64,000 nucleotides of DNA from positions 1,798,001 to 1,862,000 of the forward strand of contig NZ_CP011542.1 of assembly GCF_001020985.1 (NCBI RefSeq). Reading direction: 5' to 3'. The notes below the pieces were generated by a model. The model was not told the origin of the DNA. It ran no database searches and saw only the letters and a list, made by a program, of their open reading frames with translations. Source of the stretch: Corynebacterium mustelae (lineage in GTDB: Bacteria > Actinomycetota > Actinomycetes > Mycobacteriales > Mycobacteriaceae). Shown here piece by piece: positions 37,831 through 46,833 of this stretch. Both the position numbers and the translations under genes were made by a program. Each line of letters opens with the position of its first letter. Position 1 is the first letter of the stretch.

Positions 37831-38988
37831 TTAGTTTTGGCCGCGGTTGTGCGTCATTAACGAAATGAACTGGTCAAATAGCGGGTTGGCGTCGTTGGGG
37901 CCAGCCGCCGACTCCGGGTGGTATTGGACGGAGTAGGCCAATCCGCTGGTAAGGGCGACGCCTTCCACAGTTCCGTCGTTGAGACACGTGTGGGTTACCT
38001 GTGCTGGGCCAAATGGTGTGTCGAATACTTCGCCTGCCGTACCTTTCAAGGCGAAACCGTGATTTTGGCTGGTGATGTCGATTTTTCCGGTGGTGTGGTT
38101 TAAGACCGGAACGTTGACGCCACGGTGGCCGAATTTTAGTTTGTAGGTTTCCAAACCCAATGCCCGACCGAGAATTTGGTTGCCGAAGCAGATTCCAAAA
38201 AGTGGGAGTTTCGCTGCCAAGATTTCTTTGACTATTTCCACCATCGTGTCTGCAGTTGCCGGGTCGCCCGGACCATTGGAGATAAACACGCCGTCTGGTT
38301 GGTACTGTGTGATCTGCTCGAATGGAGTATTAGCGGGCACGACCACGGTACGGATACCACGTTTAGCAAAGTTGCGTGGAGTGTTTGTTTTAATCCCCAT
38401 GTCGTAGGCAACAACGGTAAACCGTTCTTCGCCTTCGGCCGGAACTTCGTATGCATCTTTGGTCGATACTTCTTGGGAGAGGTCTAAGCCGGCCATGGAT
38501 GGTTGGCTTCGCACTATTTCTAGAAGCTCATCGAGAGGTTTCTTGGCATCATCACCGGAGAATATCCCTGCTGCGACCGATCCGTAGTTTCTTAAATGCC
38601 GAACGATTGCGCGGGTATCGACCCCTTTAATCCCTATCAACCCTTGTGCTAGCATCTCCTCTTCAAGGCTGCGTTTCGCCCGCCAATTGGATACCTGCGC
38701 AGAGAGGTCTCGGATTACCAAACCTGCAACCCAGATTTTATCGCCGTGGGATTCGTTATCTTCATCATTCCAGCCGGTGTTTCCGATGTGCGGTGCGGTT
38801 GTCACCACGATCTGGCGGTGATACGACGGGTCCGTCATGGTTTCCTGGTAACCCGACATTGCGGTGGTGAACACTGCTTCACCAAGGGTGGTTCCGGTGG
38901 CGCCAAAACTACTACCGGTAAAGACTTTTCCGTCGCTCAACACAAGCAAGGCTTTGGAATTTTGATTAGCGGAAGAAGATTGTGTCAC
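37831..38988 (-). CDS. carA: Carbamoyl-phosphate synthase small subunit
   Basis: CarA hydrolyses glutamine and channels ammonia to CarB. The N-terminal domain has [19 protein letters not shown]. The class I glutamine amidotransferase has [11 protein letters not shown], the nucleophile Cys in [14 protein letters not shown], and the catalytic His-Glu in [12 protein letters not shown] prefer the GTG at 38988 (385 aa), preceded by AAAGGTGAT at good spacing and giving the normal leader length. The frame also offers ATG 39054, which overlaps the pyrC stop (TAATG) but has no ribosome site. It follows pyrC and precedes carB. Confidence 0.96.
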   Translation of the reverse strand: MTQSSSANQNSKALLVLSDGKVFTGSSFGATGTTLGEAVFTTAMSGYQETMTDPSYHRQIVVTTAPHIGNTGWNDEDNESHGDKIWVAGLVIRDLSAQVSNWRAKRSLEEEMLAQGLIGIKGVDTRAIVRHLRNYGSVAAGIFSGDDAKKPLDELLEIVRSQPSMAGLDLSQEVSTKDAYEVPAEGEERFTVVAYDMGIKTNTPRNFAKRGIRTVVVPANTPFEQITQYQPDGVFISNGPGDPATADTMVEIVKEILAAKLPLFGICFGNQILGRALGLETYKLKFGHRGVNVPVLNHTTGKIDITSQNHGFALKGTAGEVFDTPFGPAQVTHTCLNDGTVEGVALTSGLAYSVQYHPESAAGPNDANPLFDQFISLMTHNRGQN

Positions 38989-39053
38989 AACATCACCTTT
39001 CTGATTTTCCGATGAGCTGGAAGTTTTTGTTGCGTTGGTGGTTAGCGGTTGCA

Positions 39054-40412
39054 TTATTCTGCACTGGTTCGTGGCTCAGCAGGCTGACCGTCAATGCAGG
39101 TCAACCGACCCCGCAAGATCGTTGTCGTCACTTTGGCGTCAAAAGACATACCTTCAAATGGGGTGTTTTCAGACTTAGATGCAAGTTCAGTGCTGTTAAC
39201 GGTCCATGGTTGGCCCGGGTCAATGATGGTTAGGTTGGCGGGTTCCCCGACGGAAATCGGCCGCCCGTGCCCCGGCAACCGGAGAATTTCGGCTGGGCGT
39301 TCGCTCATGATCTTTGCAATAAAGCGCCAATCCGCAAGGCCGGTTGCAACAAAGAGCTTTGCGACGATAGCCAGCGAGGTTTCCAGGCCCAGCATTCCAG
39401 GCTTCGCGTGTTCAAATTCGCAGCATTTTTCTTCCGAGCCATGCGGAGCATGGTCAGTTGCGATGCAGTCGATGGTGCCGTCCAAAAGCGCATCACGCAG
39501 CGCTAAGGTATCTGATTTTTCACGCAGTGGTGGATTGACACGATTAACCCCGTCATACGTGCGTAGACGTTCATCGGTAAGCAATAGGTGATGCGGGGTA
39601 ACTTCTGCGGTTAACGGGATTCCCTGTGCTTTTGCCCACCGGACTAATTCCACCGTTCCAGCAGTCGATGCGTGACAAATGTGCATGCGATTGCCATAAT
39701 CGCGACACAGCAATGCGTCACGCGCAACTATGGATTCCTCGGCTACCCGTGGCCATCCTCGTAGCCCGAGGGTGGCGGCCACTTCCCCTTCGTGCGCCAC
39801 AGCACCTTCGGTGAGCCGTGGATCCTCACAGTGCTGAGCCAAAAGCACGTCAAGGCCTTTGGCATATTCAATCGCGCGTCGCATAATCTGCGGATTATCA
39901 ACGCATTTTCCATCATCCGAAAACATTCGTACCTTGGCATCGGAGTGAGCCATCATCCCGAATTCGGTAAGTTCCTTACCAGCCAAGCCTTTTGTTATCG
40001 AACCAACTGGGTGAACGTCGCATAGGCCGACCTGCTGGCCCTTGTACCACACTGACTCGGCAATAACCGGCTGATCCATAACTGGCATGGTATTCGCCAT
40101 GGTAAAAACAGCGGTAAAACCACCTTTCGCCGCAGCGGCGGAACCAGTAGCAATGGTCTCGGTGTCCTCACGACCAGGTTCACGTAGGTGAACATGCATG
40201 TCAACCAAACCCGGCAGCAGCACTCCACCTTGACCGTCCACCACTCGGTCAGCGTCGAAAAGTTCATCGCCGATACCAGCAATGATACCGTCCACAATGA
40301 GAACATTAACGCCGTCACCCTCGCCATACGGTTTAACATTCGTGATTAACAGCGAACCTGGCTCTACCGGCCCAAGCTGTCCTGTTTCTGGATATTCCAA
40401 TTTTTTTGTCAT
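39054..40412 (-). CDS. pyrC: Dihydroorotase
   Basis: PyrC cyclises carbamoyl aspartate to dihydroorotate. The amidohydrolase metal site is clear in the 452 residues: [20 protein letters not shown] (HxH), a carboxylated-lysine region around [18 protein letters not shown], a second histidine in [15 protein letters not shown], and the catalytic Asp in [12 protein letters not shown] start it at ATG 40412 ([12 protein letters not shown]), with AGGAAAG just upstream; the open frame reaches 40466 but overlaps pyrB. A 10-base variant of the repeated oligomer occurs at 40253. Confidence 0.96.
   Translation of the reverse strand: MTKKLEYPETGQLGPVEPGSLLITNVKPYGEGDGVNVLIVDGIIAGIGDELFDADRVVDGQGGVLLPGLVDMHVHLREPGREDTETIATGSAAAAKGGFTAVFTMANTMPVMDQPVIAESVWYKGQQVGLCDVHPVGSITKGLAGKELTEFGMMAHSDAKVRMFSDDGKCVDNPQIMRRAIEYAKGLDVLLAQHCEDPRLTEGAVAHEGEVAATLGLRGWPRVAEESIVARDALLCRDYGNRMHICHASTAGTVELVRWAKAQGIPLTAEVTPHHLLLTDERLRTYDGVNRVNPPLREKSDTLALRDALLDGTIDCIATDHAPHGSEEKCCEFEHAKPGMLGLETSLAIVAKLFVATGLADWRFIAKIMSERPAEILRLPGHGRPISVGEPANLTIIDPGQPWTVNSTELASKSENTPFEGMSFDAKVTTTILRGRLTCIDGQPAEPRTSAE
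40253..40262 (-). repeat. 10-base variant of the 11-mer (inverted)
   Basis: CTTTTCGACG on the - strand, lacking the leading G, in pyrC codons ELFDADR. Confidence 0.5.
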
Positions 40413-40443
40413 TTTCTTTCCTACAGTCACACCTTTGGTCGAA

Positions 40444-41385
40444 TTAGAAGCCCGGGTTCTCGGCACCCGCGATTAACGTAAACAGCACCGCCATGCGAGT
40501 GTGTACGCCATTTGATACTTGCTGTAATACGGCTGAACGTGGCGCATCGGCAACGGCATAGTTTATTTCCATCCCGCGTAACATTGGGCCTGGGTGCATG
40601 ACGATCGCGCCATCTTTCATCCGGGCCTCGCGTTGCTTGCTCAAACCGTACAATGTGGCATATTCCCGATGGGAAGGGAAGAATCCACCCAGCATTCGTT
40701 CTTGTTGCACCCGTAGCATCATCACGACGTCGGCATCTGGTATCTCTGGATCCATCTCGTAACTGACTCGAACCGGCCAGTTCTCAACCCCTGGCGGCAA
40801 CAACGTGGGTGGAGCTACCAACACCACCTCTGCGCCGAGCGTGGCGAGTAGATCTACATTGGAACGCACCACACGAGAGTGCAGGCAATCGCCAACGATC
40901 ACAATTTTTCGGCCTGTGATTTCCCCTATCCGTTGCCGCATGGTCACTGCATCCAGCAATGCTTGTGTCGGGTGCTGATGTGAACCATCGCCAGCATTAA
41001 TAACCGATGGCCCTACCCCATTTGGCGCTACCCACTGCGCTAACTGCAATGCTGCACCCGAGGAAGGGTGCCGGATGATCAACGCATCAGCGCCGATGGC
41101 GGAAAGAGTAAGACCTGTGTCTTTTAGTGATTCTCCTTTTTTGACGGAAGATGACGATGCCGAAATGTTAATGACATCCGCACTCATCCATTTACCAGCA
41201 GTTTCAAAGGACGAACGAGTACGAGTCGAATTTTCGTAAAACACAGTGAAAATCGTCCGTCCCCGTAGAGTCGGAAGCTTCTTTAGCTCTCGGCCTTCTA
41301 GGGCTTCTCGAAACCTATCGGCTTCGTCCATAAGGCCGATGATTTCATCTTTCGATAGGTCTGCGATGCTAAGCAGGTGTTTCAT
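40444..41385 (-). CDS. pyrB: Aspartate carbamoyltransferase catalytic chain
   Basis: PyrB joins carbamoyl phosphate and aspartate, the first committed step of pyrimidine synthesis. The carbamoyl-phosphate loop [18 protein letters not shown] is at about residues 50-67, [12 protein letters not shown] in the middle, and the C-terminal aspartate domain has [11 protein letters not shown] and [12 protein letters not shown]. At 313 residues it is a normal catalytic chain; no pyrI regulatory chain is present. It overlaps the end of pyrR by 17 bp, so it is translationally coupled. Confidence 0.97.
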   Translation of the reverse strand: MKHLLSIADLSKDEIIGLMDEADRFREALEGRELKKLPTLRGRTIFTVFYENSTRTRSSFETAGKWMSADVINISASSSSVKKGESLKDTGLTLSAIGADALIIRHPSSGAALQLAQWVAPNGVGPSVINAGDGSHQHPTQALLDAVTMRQRIGEITGRKIVIVGDCLHSRVVRSNVDLLATLGAEVVLVAPPTLLPPGVENWPVRVSYEMDPEIPDADVVMMLRVQQERMLGGFFPSHREYATLYGLSKQREARMKDGAIVMHPGPMLRGMEINYAVADAPRSAVLQQVSNGVHTRMAVLFTLIAGAENPGF

Positions 41386-41962
41386 CTATTCCGTCACCTC
41401 GGGTTAAAACGATGGCATCCTTGCCATCGATATCGGCAAGTAAGACTGCAACATCTTCCGCTCGGGAAGTAGGTAGATTTTTACCCACGTAATCCGCCCG
41501 AATGGGCAATTCCCGGTGTCCTCTATCAACCAGCACCGCTAATTGCACAGAAGCCGGTCGTCCCACATCGCGCAACGCGTCAAGCGCAGCTCTGATAGAA
41601 CGACCGGAAAATAACACGTCATCAACCAATATAACGGTGACCCCATCCACCCCACCGGAAGGAATACGTGTTGGTTGGAGAGCACGATGCGGTTTCGTAC
41701 GCAAATCATCTCGGTAAAGTGTGATGTCTAAACTGCCTACCGGAACCGTAACGCCGGTGAATTGCGCAATCTTTTCCGCCAGCCGGTTAGCTAACGGCAC
41801 TCCCCCCGACGGAATGCCGAGCAACATCACTGACTGCGTTGCCTGATTTTCGGGTGCGTCCAGGGCAGTTTTTTCAATGATCTGGTGCGCGATGCGTGCA
41901 ATAGTACGAGACACGTCGTCGCTGCTGAGCAACTCAACTGTCTCGTGCCGATTCTCACTCAT
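41369..41962 (-). CDS. pyrR: PyrR pyrimidine operon regulator / uracil phosphoribosyltransferase
   Basis: PyrR senses UMP/UTP versus PRPP and controls pyr mRNA; many also have weak uracil phosphoribosyltransferase activity. The 197 residues have the type I phosphoribosyltransferase fold with the PRPP loop [41 protein letters not shown] and [15 protein letters not shown] start it at ATG 41962 ([12 protein letters not shown]), preceded by an excellent AAGGAGGT. The frame extends to 42010. It is the first gene of the operon, and its own ribosome site lies inside a PyrR-type hairpin. Confidence 0.97.
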   Translation of the reverse strand: MSENRHETVELLSSDDVSRTIARIAHQIIEKTALDAPENQATQSVMLLGIPSGGVPLANRLAEKIAQFTGVTVPVGSLDITLYRDDLRTKPHRALQPTRIPSGGVDGVTVILVDDVLFSGRSIRAALDALRDVGRPASVQLAVLVDRGHRELPIRADYVGKNLPTSRAEDVAVLLADIDGKDAIVLTRGDGIDETPA

Positions 41963-42548
41963 CGTGACCTCCTTCCCCGCCTCACTGTGCGGTCCGTTAA
42001 AGGATGTCAAGCATGATTGTCATTAAACCTAACGCTAGTAGTGGTAAACACTGCGCCAAATCCAAAAATCATACTTCTTGTTTGAGATTCAATTAGGTTG
42101 TGGTTCTGTGTTTTATGCCTCGCTTTATATATCATGCGACCATCAAACACAGCACTGCAACAAACTTTATCACCTTAATACCAGGTTTAACCTATCCCCC
42201 AGCTCAGGTGCGTCTACCAAACGATAATCTATTTGATCAGCTACGGCTCATGACAAGCTCGCTGTTGGCATCCACGTGAAAACTATCCACATGCCGCATC
42301 TACGACTAGGAAAAGCGAATGTGTAATTCATTGGTCAAGACACCATCCGCATACCAAAAGCAGGATGATTCCATTCCGCAGCATTGAATCCCGGCTGTCA
42401 ATCACTAACCATCCCGACTAGCGTTGCTGCCGGATCCCAAACTTTCACTTATGCTTGTCAACCAGAAGCACAATGCCCGCGTTTTACTAGTCAAAATATC
42501 GGGTGCCACGCATCACCACCGTTAAAACCAAACGAAAATAGGACTGCC
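41963..42548. promoter_or_regulatory. Divergent region between pyrR and the START/epimerase gene
   Basis: In these 586 bp I support no gene. An open frame from 42384 joins the downstream gene, but its translation is low-complexity and unconserved. The region contains the pyrR leader hairpin at its left end and AT-rich promoter-like DNA in 42030-42200. I could not assign promoter elements with confidence. Confidence 0.5.
41968..42005 (-). promoter_or_regulatory. PyrR-binding RNA hairpin over the pyrR ribosome site
   Basis: On the - strand CCTT...CCGC-A-CAGTGA-G-GCGG...AAGG can fold as two short stems with an internal purine-rich bulge. The terminal loop CAGUGA (41982-41987) matches the CNGNGA hexaloop of PyrR-binding RNAs, and the whole resembles the Bacillus binding sequence AGAGAGGCU-GCAAG. 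The lower stem uses part of the AAGGAGG ribosome site (41968-41974), so PyrR binding should block translation initiation, as shown for M. smegmatis. Confidence 0.62.
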
Positions 42549-43934
42549 ATGAGCCTCGTAACCAGCCACATCGTCCCAGGTTCCCGCGAAGAAGTGTGGA
42601 ATTGGCACACTCGCCCTGGCGCTGTAGACAGGCTAACACCGCCGTTTTTTCCTTTTACGCCCATTCAGGCAACTACAGATTTGGCTCAGGGAACTACTAT
42701 ATTTTCGTTACCTGCTGGTTTACGGTGGGAGGCCCGCCACGACCTTTCCGGTTACGTTAAGGGCTTTCGGTTCACCGATGTTTGCGTAACCGCTCCTATC
42801 CGCGCATTGGCAAATTGGCGCCACAGCCATGAGTTTTGCGAGGTAGACGTCGATGGGGCTCCGGCAACTAGAATCACGGATGAGGTACGAACTCGGTTGC
42901 CAAAAGCATCACTTGCGCCGATGTTCGCGTATCGGCAGCAACAATTGATTCACGATATTCAAAAAATGGCGGAATTTGCGGAGATATCGAACAAACCGCT
43001 GCGGTTTGCAGTCACTGGTTCGCGGGGTCTTGTGGGGCGGGCATTGGTTGCCCAACTGACCACGTTGAGCCACAGTGTGGTTCGGTTGGTTCGTGAGAAA
43101 CCCGAAAAGGTGAATTCTGATCCTAACGCCATTCTATCGGAGCGGTTTTGGGATTCTGCTCATCCTGATCCACAGCTTCTAGCCGATGTTGATGTATTGG
43201 TTCACTTAGCCGGTGAACCCATTTTCGGCCGTTTCAACGATGCACACAAGAAAGCACTTCGAGATAGCCGCGTAGGACCAACGGCCCGGTTGGCCTCGTT
43301 GGTTGCAGATTCAGCCCGATGCCACGTCATGGTGTCGGCCTCAGCCATCGGATTTTATGGTTTTGATCGTGGCGATGAAATTCTCACAGAGGAATCTAGC
43401 TCAGGGTCGGGATTTTTGGCTGAGTTAACGCGCGATTGGGAAGAGGATTGTGCACCAGCAATATCCGCGGGTAAGCGAGTCGTTGTTGTTCGTACTGGAG
43501 TGGTATTGAGCACGCGAGGTGGGATATTGCCAGTTTTGCGGACAGTATTTTCTACTGGTCTGGGGGGAAGATTTGACGATGGTGGCGCATGGTTTTCGTG
43601 GGTGTCATTAGATGATTTGACGGATACGCTGATTCGGGCATCGCTGGATTCCAGGCTAACCGGTCCGGTTAATGCGGTGTCCCCTACTCCGGTAACAAAT
43701 GCTGAAATGGTTCAGGCCTTAAGTGCGCAGCTACGACGACCCGCGCGGTTTCCAATTCCTGCTCTCGGCCCCAAAGTGTTATTGGGGGCACAAGGCGCAG
43801 AGGAATTGGTGTTAGCCTCGCAGAAAGCTATGCCTGGGCGATTGTTAGAACTAGGGCATAAGTTCCGATATCCGACGATTGAACAGGCACTGGCGCATGA
43901 GTTAGGCGGGGAAAGGCTTTTCGACGCCACCTAG
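42549..43934 (+). CDS. START-like domain fused to a TIGR01777-type NAD-dependent epimerase
   Basis: The N-terminal part (about residues 1-150) is a polyketide cyclase/START-like ligand-binding domain (SHIVPGSREEVWNWHTRPGA ... FRFTDV). From about residue 153 comes a short-chain dehydrogenase domain: AVTGSRGLVGRALVAQL (NAD loop), DVLVHLAGEPIFGRF, MVSASAIGFYGF and VVVRTGVVLSTRGGILPVL, the signatures of the SulA-like/TIGR01777 family (YfcH). The same fusion occurs in other corynebacteria and mycobacteria; its substrate is unknown. I start at ATG 42549 with AGGA six bases upstream (461 aa). An 11-mer copy ends 8 bp before the stop (RLFDAT). Confidence 0.88.
   Translation: MSLVTSHIVPGSREEVWNWHTRPGAVDRLTPPFFPFTPIQATTDLAQGTTIFSLPAGLRWEARHDLSGYVKGFRFTDVCVTAPIRALANWRHSHEFCEVDVDGAPATRITDEVRTRLPKASLAPMFAYRQQQLIHDIQKMAEFAEISNKPLRFAVTGSRGLVGRALVAQLTTLSHSVVRLVREKPEKVNSDPNAILSERFWDSAHPDPQLLADVDVLVHLAGEPIFGRFNDAHKKALRDSRVGPTARLASLVADSARCHVMVSASAIGFYGFDRGDEILTEESSSGSGFLAELTRDWEEDCAPAISAGKRVVVVRTGVVLSTRGGILPVLRTVFSTGLGGRFDDGGAWFSWVSLDDLTDTLIRASLDSRLTGPVNAVSPTPVTNAEMVQALSAQLRRPARFPIPALGPKVLLGAQGAEELVLASQKAMPGRLLELGHKFRYPTIEQALAHELGGERLFDAT
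43916..43926 (+). repeat. 11-mer GCTTTTCGACG, copy 9
   Basis: Exact copy in the last codons of the START/epimerase gene (RLFDAT, then stop). Confidence 0.7.
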
Positions 43935-44068
43935 GCTTTTCTTGTGTGATGTTTCCGGGGTATCCCTGGGGTAGCAAATATTAAATTTCTTTCATATTTG
44001 CACCTAGGTTGCGCACGTTTGCTGTGTCGCTGTTTCGCTACCTATATTGCGAACCATATTTTTAAAAT

Positions 44069-44539
44069 ATGTCTCCGAAAAGCATCGAAGAACGGCTGAC
44101 GGTTCGCGGGTTCATGCTGCCCGATGTCACTGAGATTTTGGCGGCTGAAGGCCTGGAATCTATTAATGATGGCAACCGCATTACCACCAGCTTTGTGGAT
44201 CACACTGTGTTTTTCCAGACAAAAGATGACTTCTTGGCGCTAGATTCCGTATGGCGTGGAATGGTTCCGATTGCGAAGACCACTCGGCTACTGACGCTAT
44301 GCAATGAGTGGAATACGATGCATGACGCCCCCACACTGCAGTTTCAAGAATTGGGCAGCGATTCATTGGAGTTGCAGTGTCGGCGCAGTCTACGGGTCGT
44401 AGATGGGGTTAGTGTAAACCAGCTAGGGGCGTTTGTACTGACTTCACTTGACGCAATTATGGCGTGTTGGAATTACGTAGCCGGCGAGTTGCCGTACTAC
44501 ATGAACTGGTCATTGCCGGAAATTGACGGAGTTTCGTAA
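44069..44539 (+). CDS. YbjN-domain protein
   Basis: A 156-residue protein with the actinobacterial YbjN pattern: a short helix RLTVRGFMLPDVTEILAAEG, a strand pair with FFQTKDDFLALDSVWRG, a helix LLTLCNEWNTMHDAPTLQF, and a C-terminal MACWNYVAGELPYYMNW. YbjN proteins resemble type III secretion chaperones in fold; the function in actinobacteria is unknown. There is no ribosome site. CATATT at 44055-44060 lies eight bases before the ATG, so a leaderless transcript starting at or near the ATG is possible. The second YbjN-like gene follows at once. Confidence 0.75.
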   Translation: MSPKSIEERLTVRGFMLPDVTEILAAEGLESINDGNRITTSFVDHTVFFQTKDDFLALDSVWRGMVPIAKTTRLLTLCNEWNTMHDAPTLQFQELGSDSLELQCRRSLRVVDGVSVNQLGAFVLTSLDAIMACWNYVAGELPYYMNWSLPEIDGVS

Positions 44540-44545
44540 GAAGGT

Positions 44546-45016
44546 GTGGTGAGAAAGTTGCATAAGCCAGCGGACTCGTATCGAATTCCGGTTGCGGTTA
44601 ATTTTGGCATGGTAGTGGCTGCCATGTCGGAATTAGGGATTGCGATACATCCAGCTTCGCAAAAAGCGGATAGGGGTCAGGCAAGCATTAACGGGGTCCC
44701 ATTTTTGTTTGCTTTGCTTCCAACTGCGGTGATAGTGCGAGGTGTAGTTAAAATTTCAGATTCCAGTGCTGCGGAGGATATTTTCCCTCATGTCTCATGG
44801 TTATTGGCCTGTAATAAGGTCAATGTTTCACTCAACTGCGGTCGGGCGTCGGTGGTAACTGTGTCAGATGGTTATCACATACGCGCAGAGGTAGAGTTGC
44901 CATTAGCCACCGGCCTGAGCCGTCTGCAGCTGCGATCAGGGTTGCGGGCTGCAGTAGATGATATTTTTAATATTCTAGAAAAGATTGAAGCGGCGCAACG
45001 TGAAGCTACGTTTTAG
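44546..45016 (+). CDS. Second YbjN-like protein
   Basis: A 156-residue protein beginning 6 bp after the first YbjN gene. Its pattern is similar: YRIPVAVNFGMVVAAMSELGI, FLFALLPTAVIVRGVVKI, PHVSWLLACNKVNVSLNCGRASV and a C-terminal helix LRAAVDDIFNILEKIEAAQRE. The layout matches the paired YbjN proteins of corynebacteria. Tandem GTG codons at 44546 and 44549 could both serve as start, with AAGAAGG just upstream. Equal length and adjacency suggest duplication and perhaps a heterodimer; the direct sequence similarity is weak. Confidence 0.65.
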   Translation: MVRKLHKPADSYRIPVAVNFGMVVAAMSELGIAIHPASQKADRGQASINGVPFLFALLPTAVIVRGVVKISDSSAAEDIFPHVSWLLACNKVNVSLNCGRASVVTVSDGYHIRAEVELPLATGLSRLQLRSGLRAAVDDIFNILEKIEAAQREATF

Positions 45017-45100
45017 CCTTAGGTTACGCCGCAGATGTTTCGCAACTGCCCTCATCACGTGGTGGCGGTTTTTCGTCGCGTTTTAGGACTTACGCTATTC

Positions 45101-46000
45101 TTACTCGTCAGCCGCTGTTTCTGTATCTGGTAGGAGGGCCCGAACGCGTTGATCACTTCTTAAGCTATCATCGTTCGACGCTACCTCTGTTTGAGTGACA
45201 ACCTCTTTTTCTAACTCGGACGCACCAGATGCCTCACCAGACTGTTCCAACTCTGATTCTTCGCAGGTCTCCGGTAGACCGATGACAGCCTCTGCCTCAT
45301 TGAGAGAAGCTGCCGCAGTGGTAGATTCGTCACCGTAGCGATCTTCTGCGTCGGTAATTGTTGTTTCTGCAACCGCGAGTGCTTCTTCGAAAGACACATC
45401 AGAAAAATCGTCAAAGTCATCGTCTAGCTTTTCGACGTCGTGTGGCGGCTTATTGTCTACACCAGTGACGGTCTCGGATTCAGCTTCGGATTCGTCGATA
45501 GGCTCCGGTATAGGAGAACGTAGTTCATCAATATTTTTTAGCGCCGAGTCTAACACTGCGTTGATATATCCTGGTGCGGTGGCACCGGAATACTGAGCAG
45601 CCATTTCGATCGCTTCAGTCATCGCTGTTTTTAAGGGCACATCTTCGTTGAAGATCATTTCCCACACAGCCACCCGGAGGATTGCCCGATCTACAGCTGA
45701 GATGCGGTGTAGCTCCCAATCTTCGGAAAGATAGGCTGCAATGACATCATCAATGCGATTAAGTTCTTCAGCTGCGCCAGCGATTATCTCCCGAGTATAG
45801 GCCGCGACCGGTGCAACAATAGATTCATCGATTCGAGCCAAATTTACTCGGTCTTGCACGATAGCTACCGGATCGACGTCGCGAGCTTCAGCTTCGTACA
45901 AGATGTCGACAGCACGGCGGCGTGCTTTGAAGCGAGAGCCGTGCCGTTTCCAGTTTTTCGCCTGGTTGCGAGATGAGTTAGATGAATTATTATCGGCCAC
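45101..46000 (-). CDS. nusB: NusB transcription antitermination factor with long acidic tail
   Basis: NusB binds boxA RNA with NusE and supports rRNA transcription antitermination. The NusB fold covers about residues 20-165: [58 protein letters not shown] and [15 protein letters not shown]. It is followed by about 130 residues very rich in Asp, Glu, Ser and Thr ([17 protein letters not shown] and so on) that look unstructured. C. glutamicum NusB is longer than enteric NusB but, as I recall, shorter than this one. It starts 2 bp after efp. An 11-mer copy lies in the tail (DVEKLDD). Confidence 0.92.
   Translation of the reverse strand: MADNNSSNSSRNQAKNWKRHGSRFKARRRAVDILYEAEARDVDPVAIVQDRVNLARIDESIVAPVAAYTREIIAGAAEELNRIDDVIAAYLSEDWELHRISAVDRAILRVAVWEMIFNEDVPLKTAMTEAIEMAAQYSGATAPGYINAVLDSALKNIDELRSPIPEPIDESEAESETVTGVDNKPPHDVEKLDDDFDDFSDVSFEEALAVAETTITDAEDRYGDESTTAAASLNEAEAVIGLPETCEESELEQSGEASGASELEKEVVTQTEVASNDDSLRSDQRVRALLPDTETAADE
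45427..45437 (+). repeat. 11-mer GCTTTTCGACG, copy 10
   Basis: Exact copy inside the acidic tail of nusB (DVEKL). Confidence 0.7.
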
Positions 46001-46002
46001 GA

Positions 46003-46566
46003 TTAGTTGTTCACGCGGGAGAGGTAGGAACCATTACGGGTGTCAACTTTGACAATGTTGCCAGTTTCGATGAACAACGGCACCTGAATCTCAGCACCAG
46101 TCTCCAAGGTCGCAGGCTTAGTGCCACCGGAAGAACGGTCGCCTTGCAGACCAGGTTCAGTATGGGAAACAGTGAGATCCATGGAGATTGGGAGCTCAGC
46201 AAAAAGTGGTTCGCCATCGTGGAACGAAACTTGAATGGTGGTATTTTCCAGCATGAATTTTGCACCGTCGCCAACGAGATGCTCGTCAAGTTCAATTTGT
46301 TCGTAGGTCTTATCGTCCATCACCACGTAGGAGGAACCATCGTGGTAAAGATAGGTCATGTCGCGACGATCAACTGTAGCCGTTTCGACCTTTACGCCAG
46401 CGTTGAAGGTCTTGTCTGTGACTTTGCCGCTAACAACATCCTTAAGCTTGGTGCGTACGAAAGCTGGACCTTTGCCTGGCTTTACGTGCTGGAATTCGAT
46501 GATTTGCTGGAGCTTGTTGTCGATCTTGAGTACAAGACCGTTTTTGAAATCAGCTGTGGTTGCCAC
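46003..46566 (-). CDS. efp: Elongation factor P
   Basis: EF-P relieves ribosomes stalled at polyproline stretches. The 187 residues form the usual three beta-barrel domains. The tip loop reads [14 protein letters not shown], whose central lysine sits in the palindromic PGKGP context of actinobacterial EF-P, thought to work without lysine modification. No modifying-enzyme genes (epmA/B or ymfI) are nearby, which agrees. C-terminal [14 protein letters not shown] and [14 protein letters not shown] are conserved. It lies between pepQ and nusB. Confidence 0.97.
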   Translation of the reverse strand: MATTADFKNGLVLKIDNKLQQIIEFQHVKPGKGPAFVRTKLKDVVSGKVTDKTFNAGVKVETATVDRRDMTYLYHDGSSYVVMDDKTYEQIELDEHLVGDGAKFMLENTTIQVSFHDGEPLFAELPISMDLTVSHTEPGLQGDRSSGGTKPATLETGAEIQVPLFIETGNIVKVDTRNGSYLSRVNN

Positions 46567-46706
46567 GACAGGTTACTTCCTAACGGGTTTGAATTTTTCA
46601 ATGGATTAACACAAAAACCAAACTCTGGTTTTCTAACTGTGCAAGGTTACACCACTGTGACGGCTATTTGCTAACCCGTACCGACGACAACCAATATTCT
46701 ATCGTT

Positions 46707-46736
46707 TCTTGTGGCTTTCCTTGCATAGCCACAAGA
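46707..46736 (-). terminator. Hairpin between pepQ and efp
   Basis: Perfect 10-bp stem (TCTTGTGGCT / AGCCACAAGA) with a ten-base loop, about 100 bp past the pepQ stop. No strong T-run follows, so termination may be partial. Confidence 0.5.
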
Positions 46737-46773
46737 TGCAGACGGGTGGGCCTATCGAAGTGTAATCTCGGGT

Positions 46774-46784
46774 GCTTTTCGACG
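46774..46784 (+). repeat. 11-mer GCTTTTCGACG, copy 11
   Basis: Exact copy in non-coding DNA between pepQ and efp, 50 bp past the pepQ stop. Confidence 0.7.
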
Positions 46785-46833
46785 AACCACCGACGCCACT
46801 TACCGCAGCATCATTCAACCCAACCCTAACGGG

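Noticed and set aside
42384..42548. N-terminal extension of the START/epimerase gene
   Set aside because: The extra 55 residues are unconserved, and ATG 42549 has a ribosome site and fits the family start.
45982..46674. A 230-codon + strand open frame opposite efp
   Set aside because: It overlaps all of efp, which is unmistakable, and its translation resembles no protein family.
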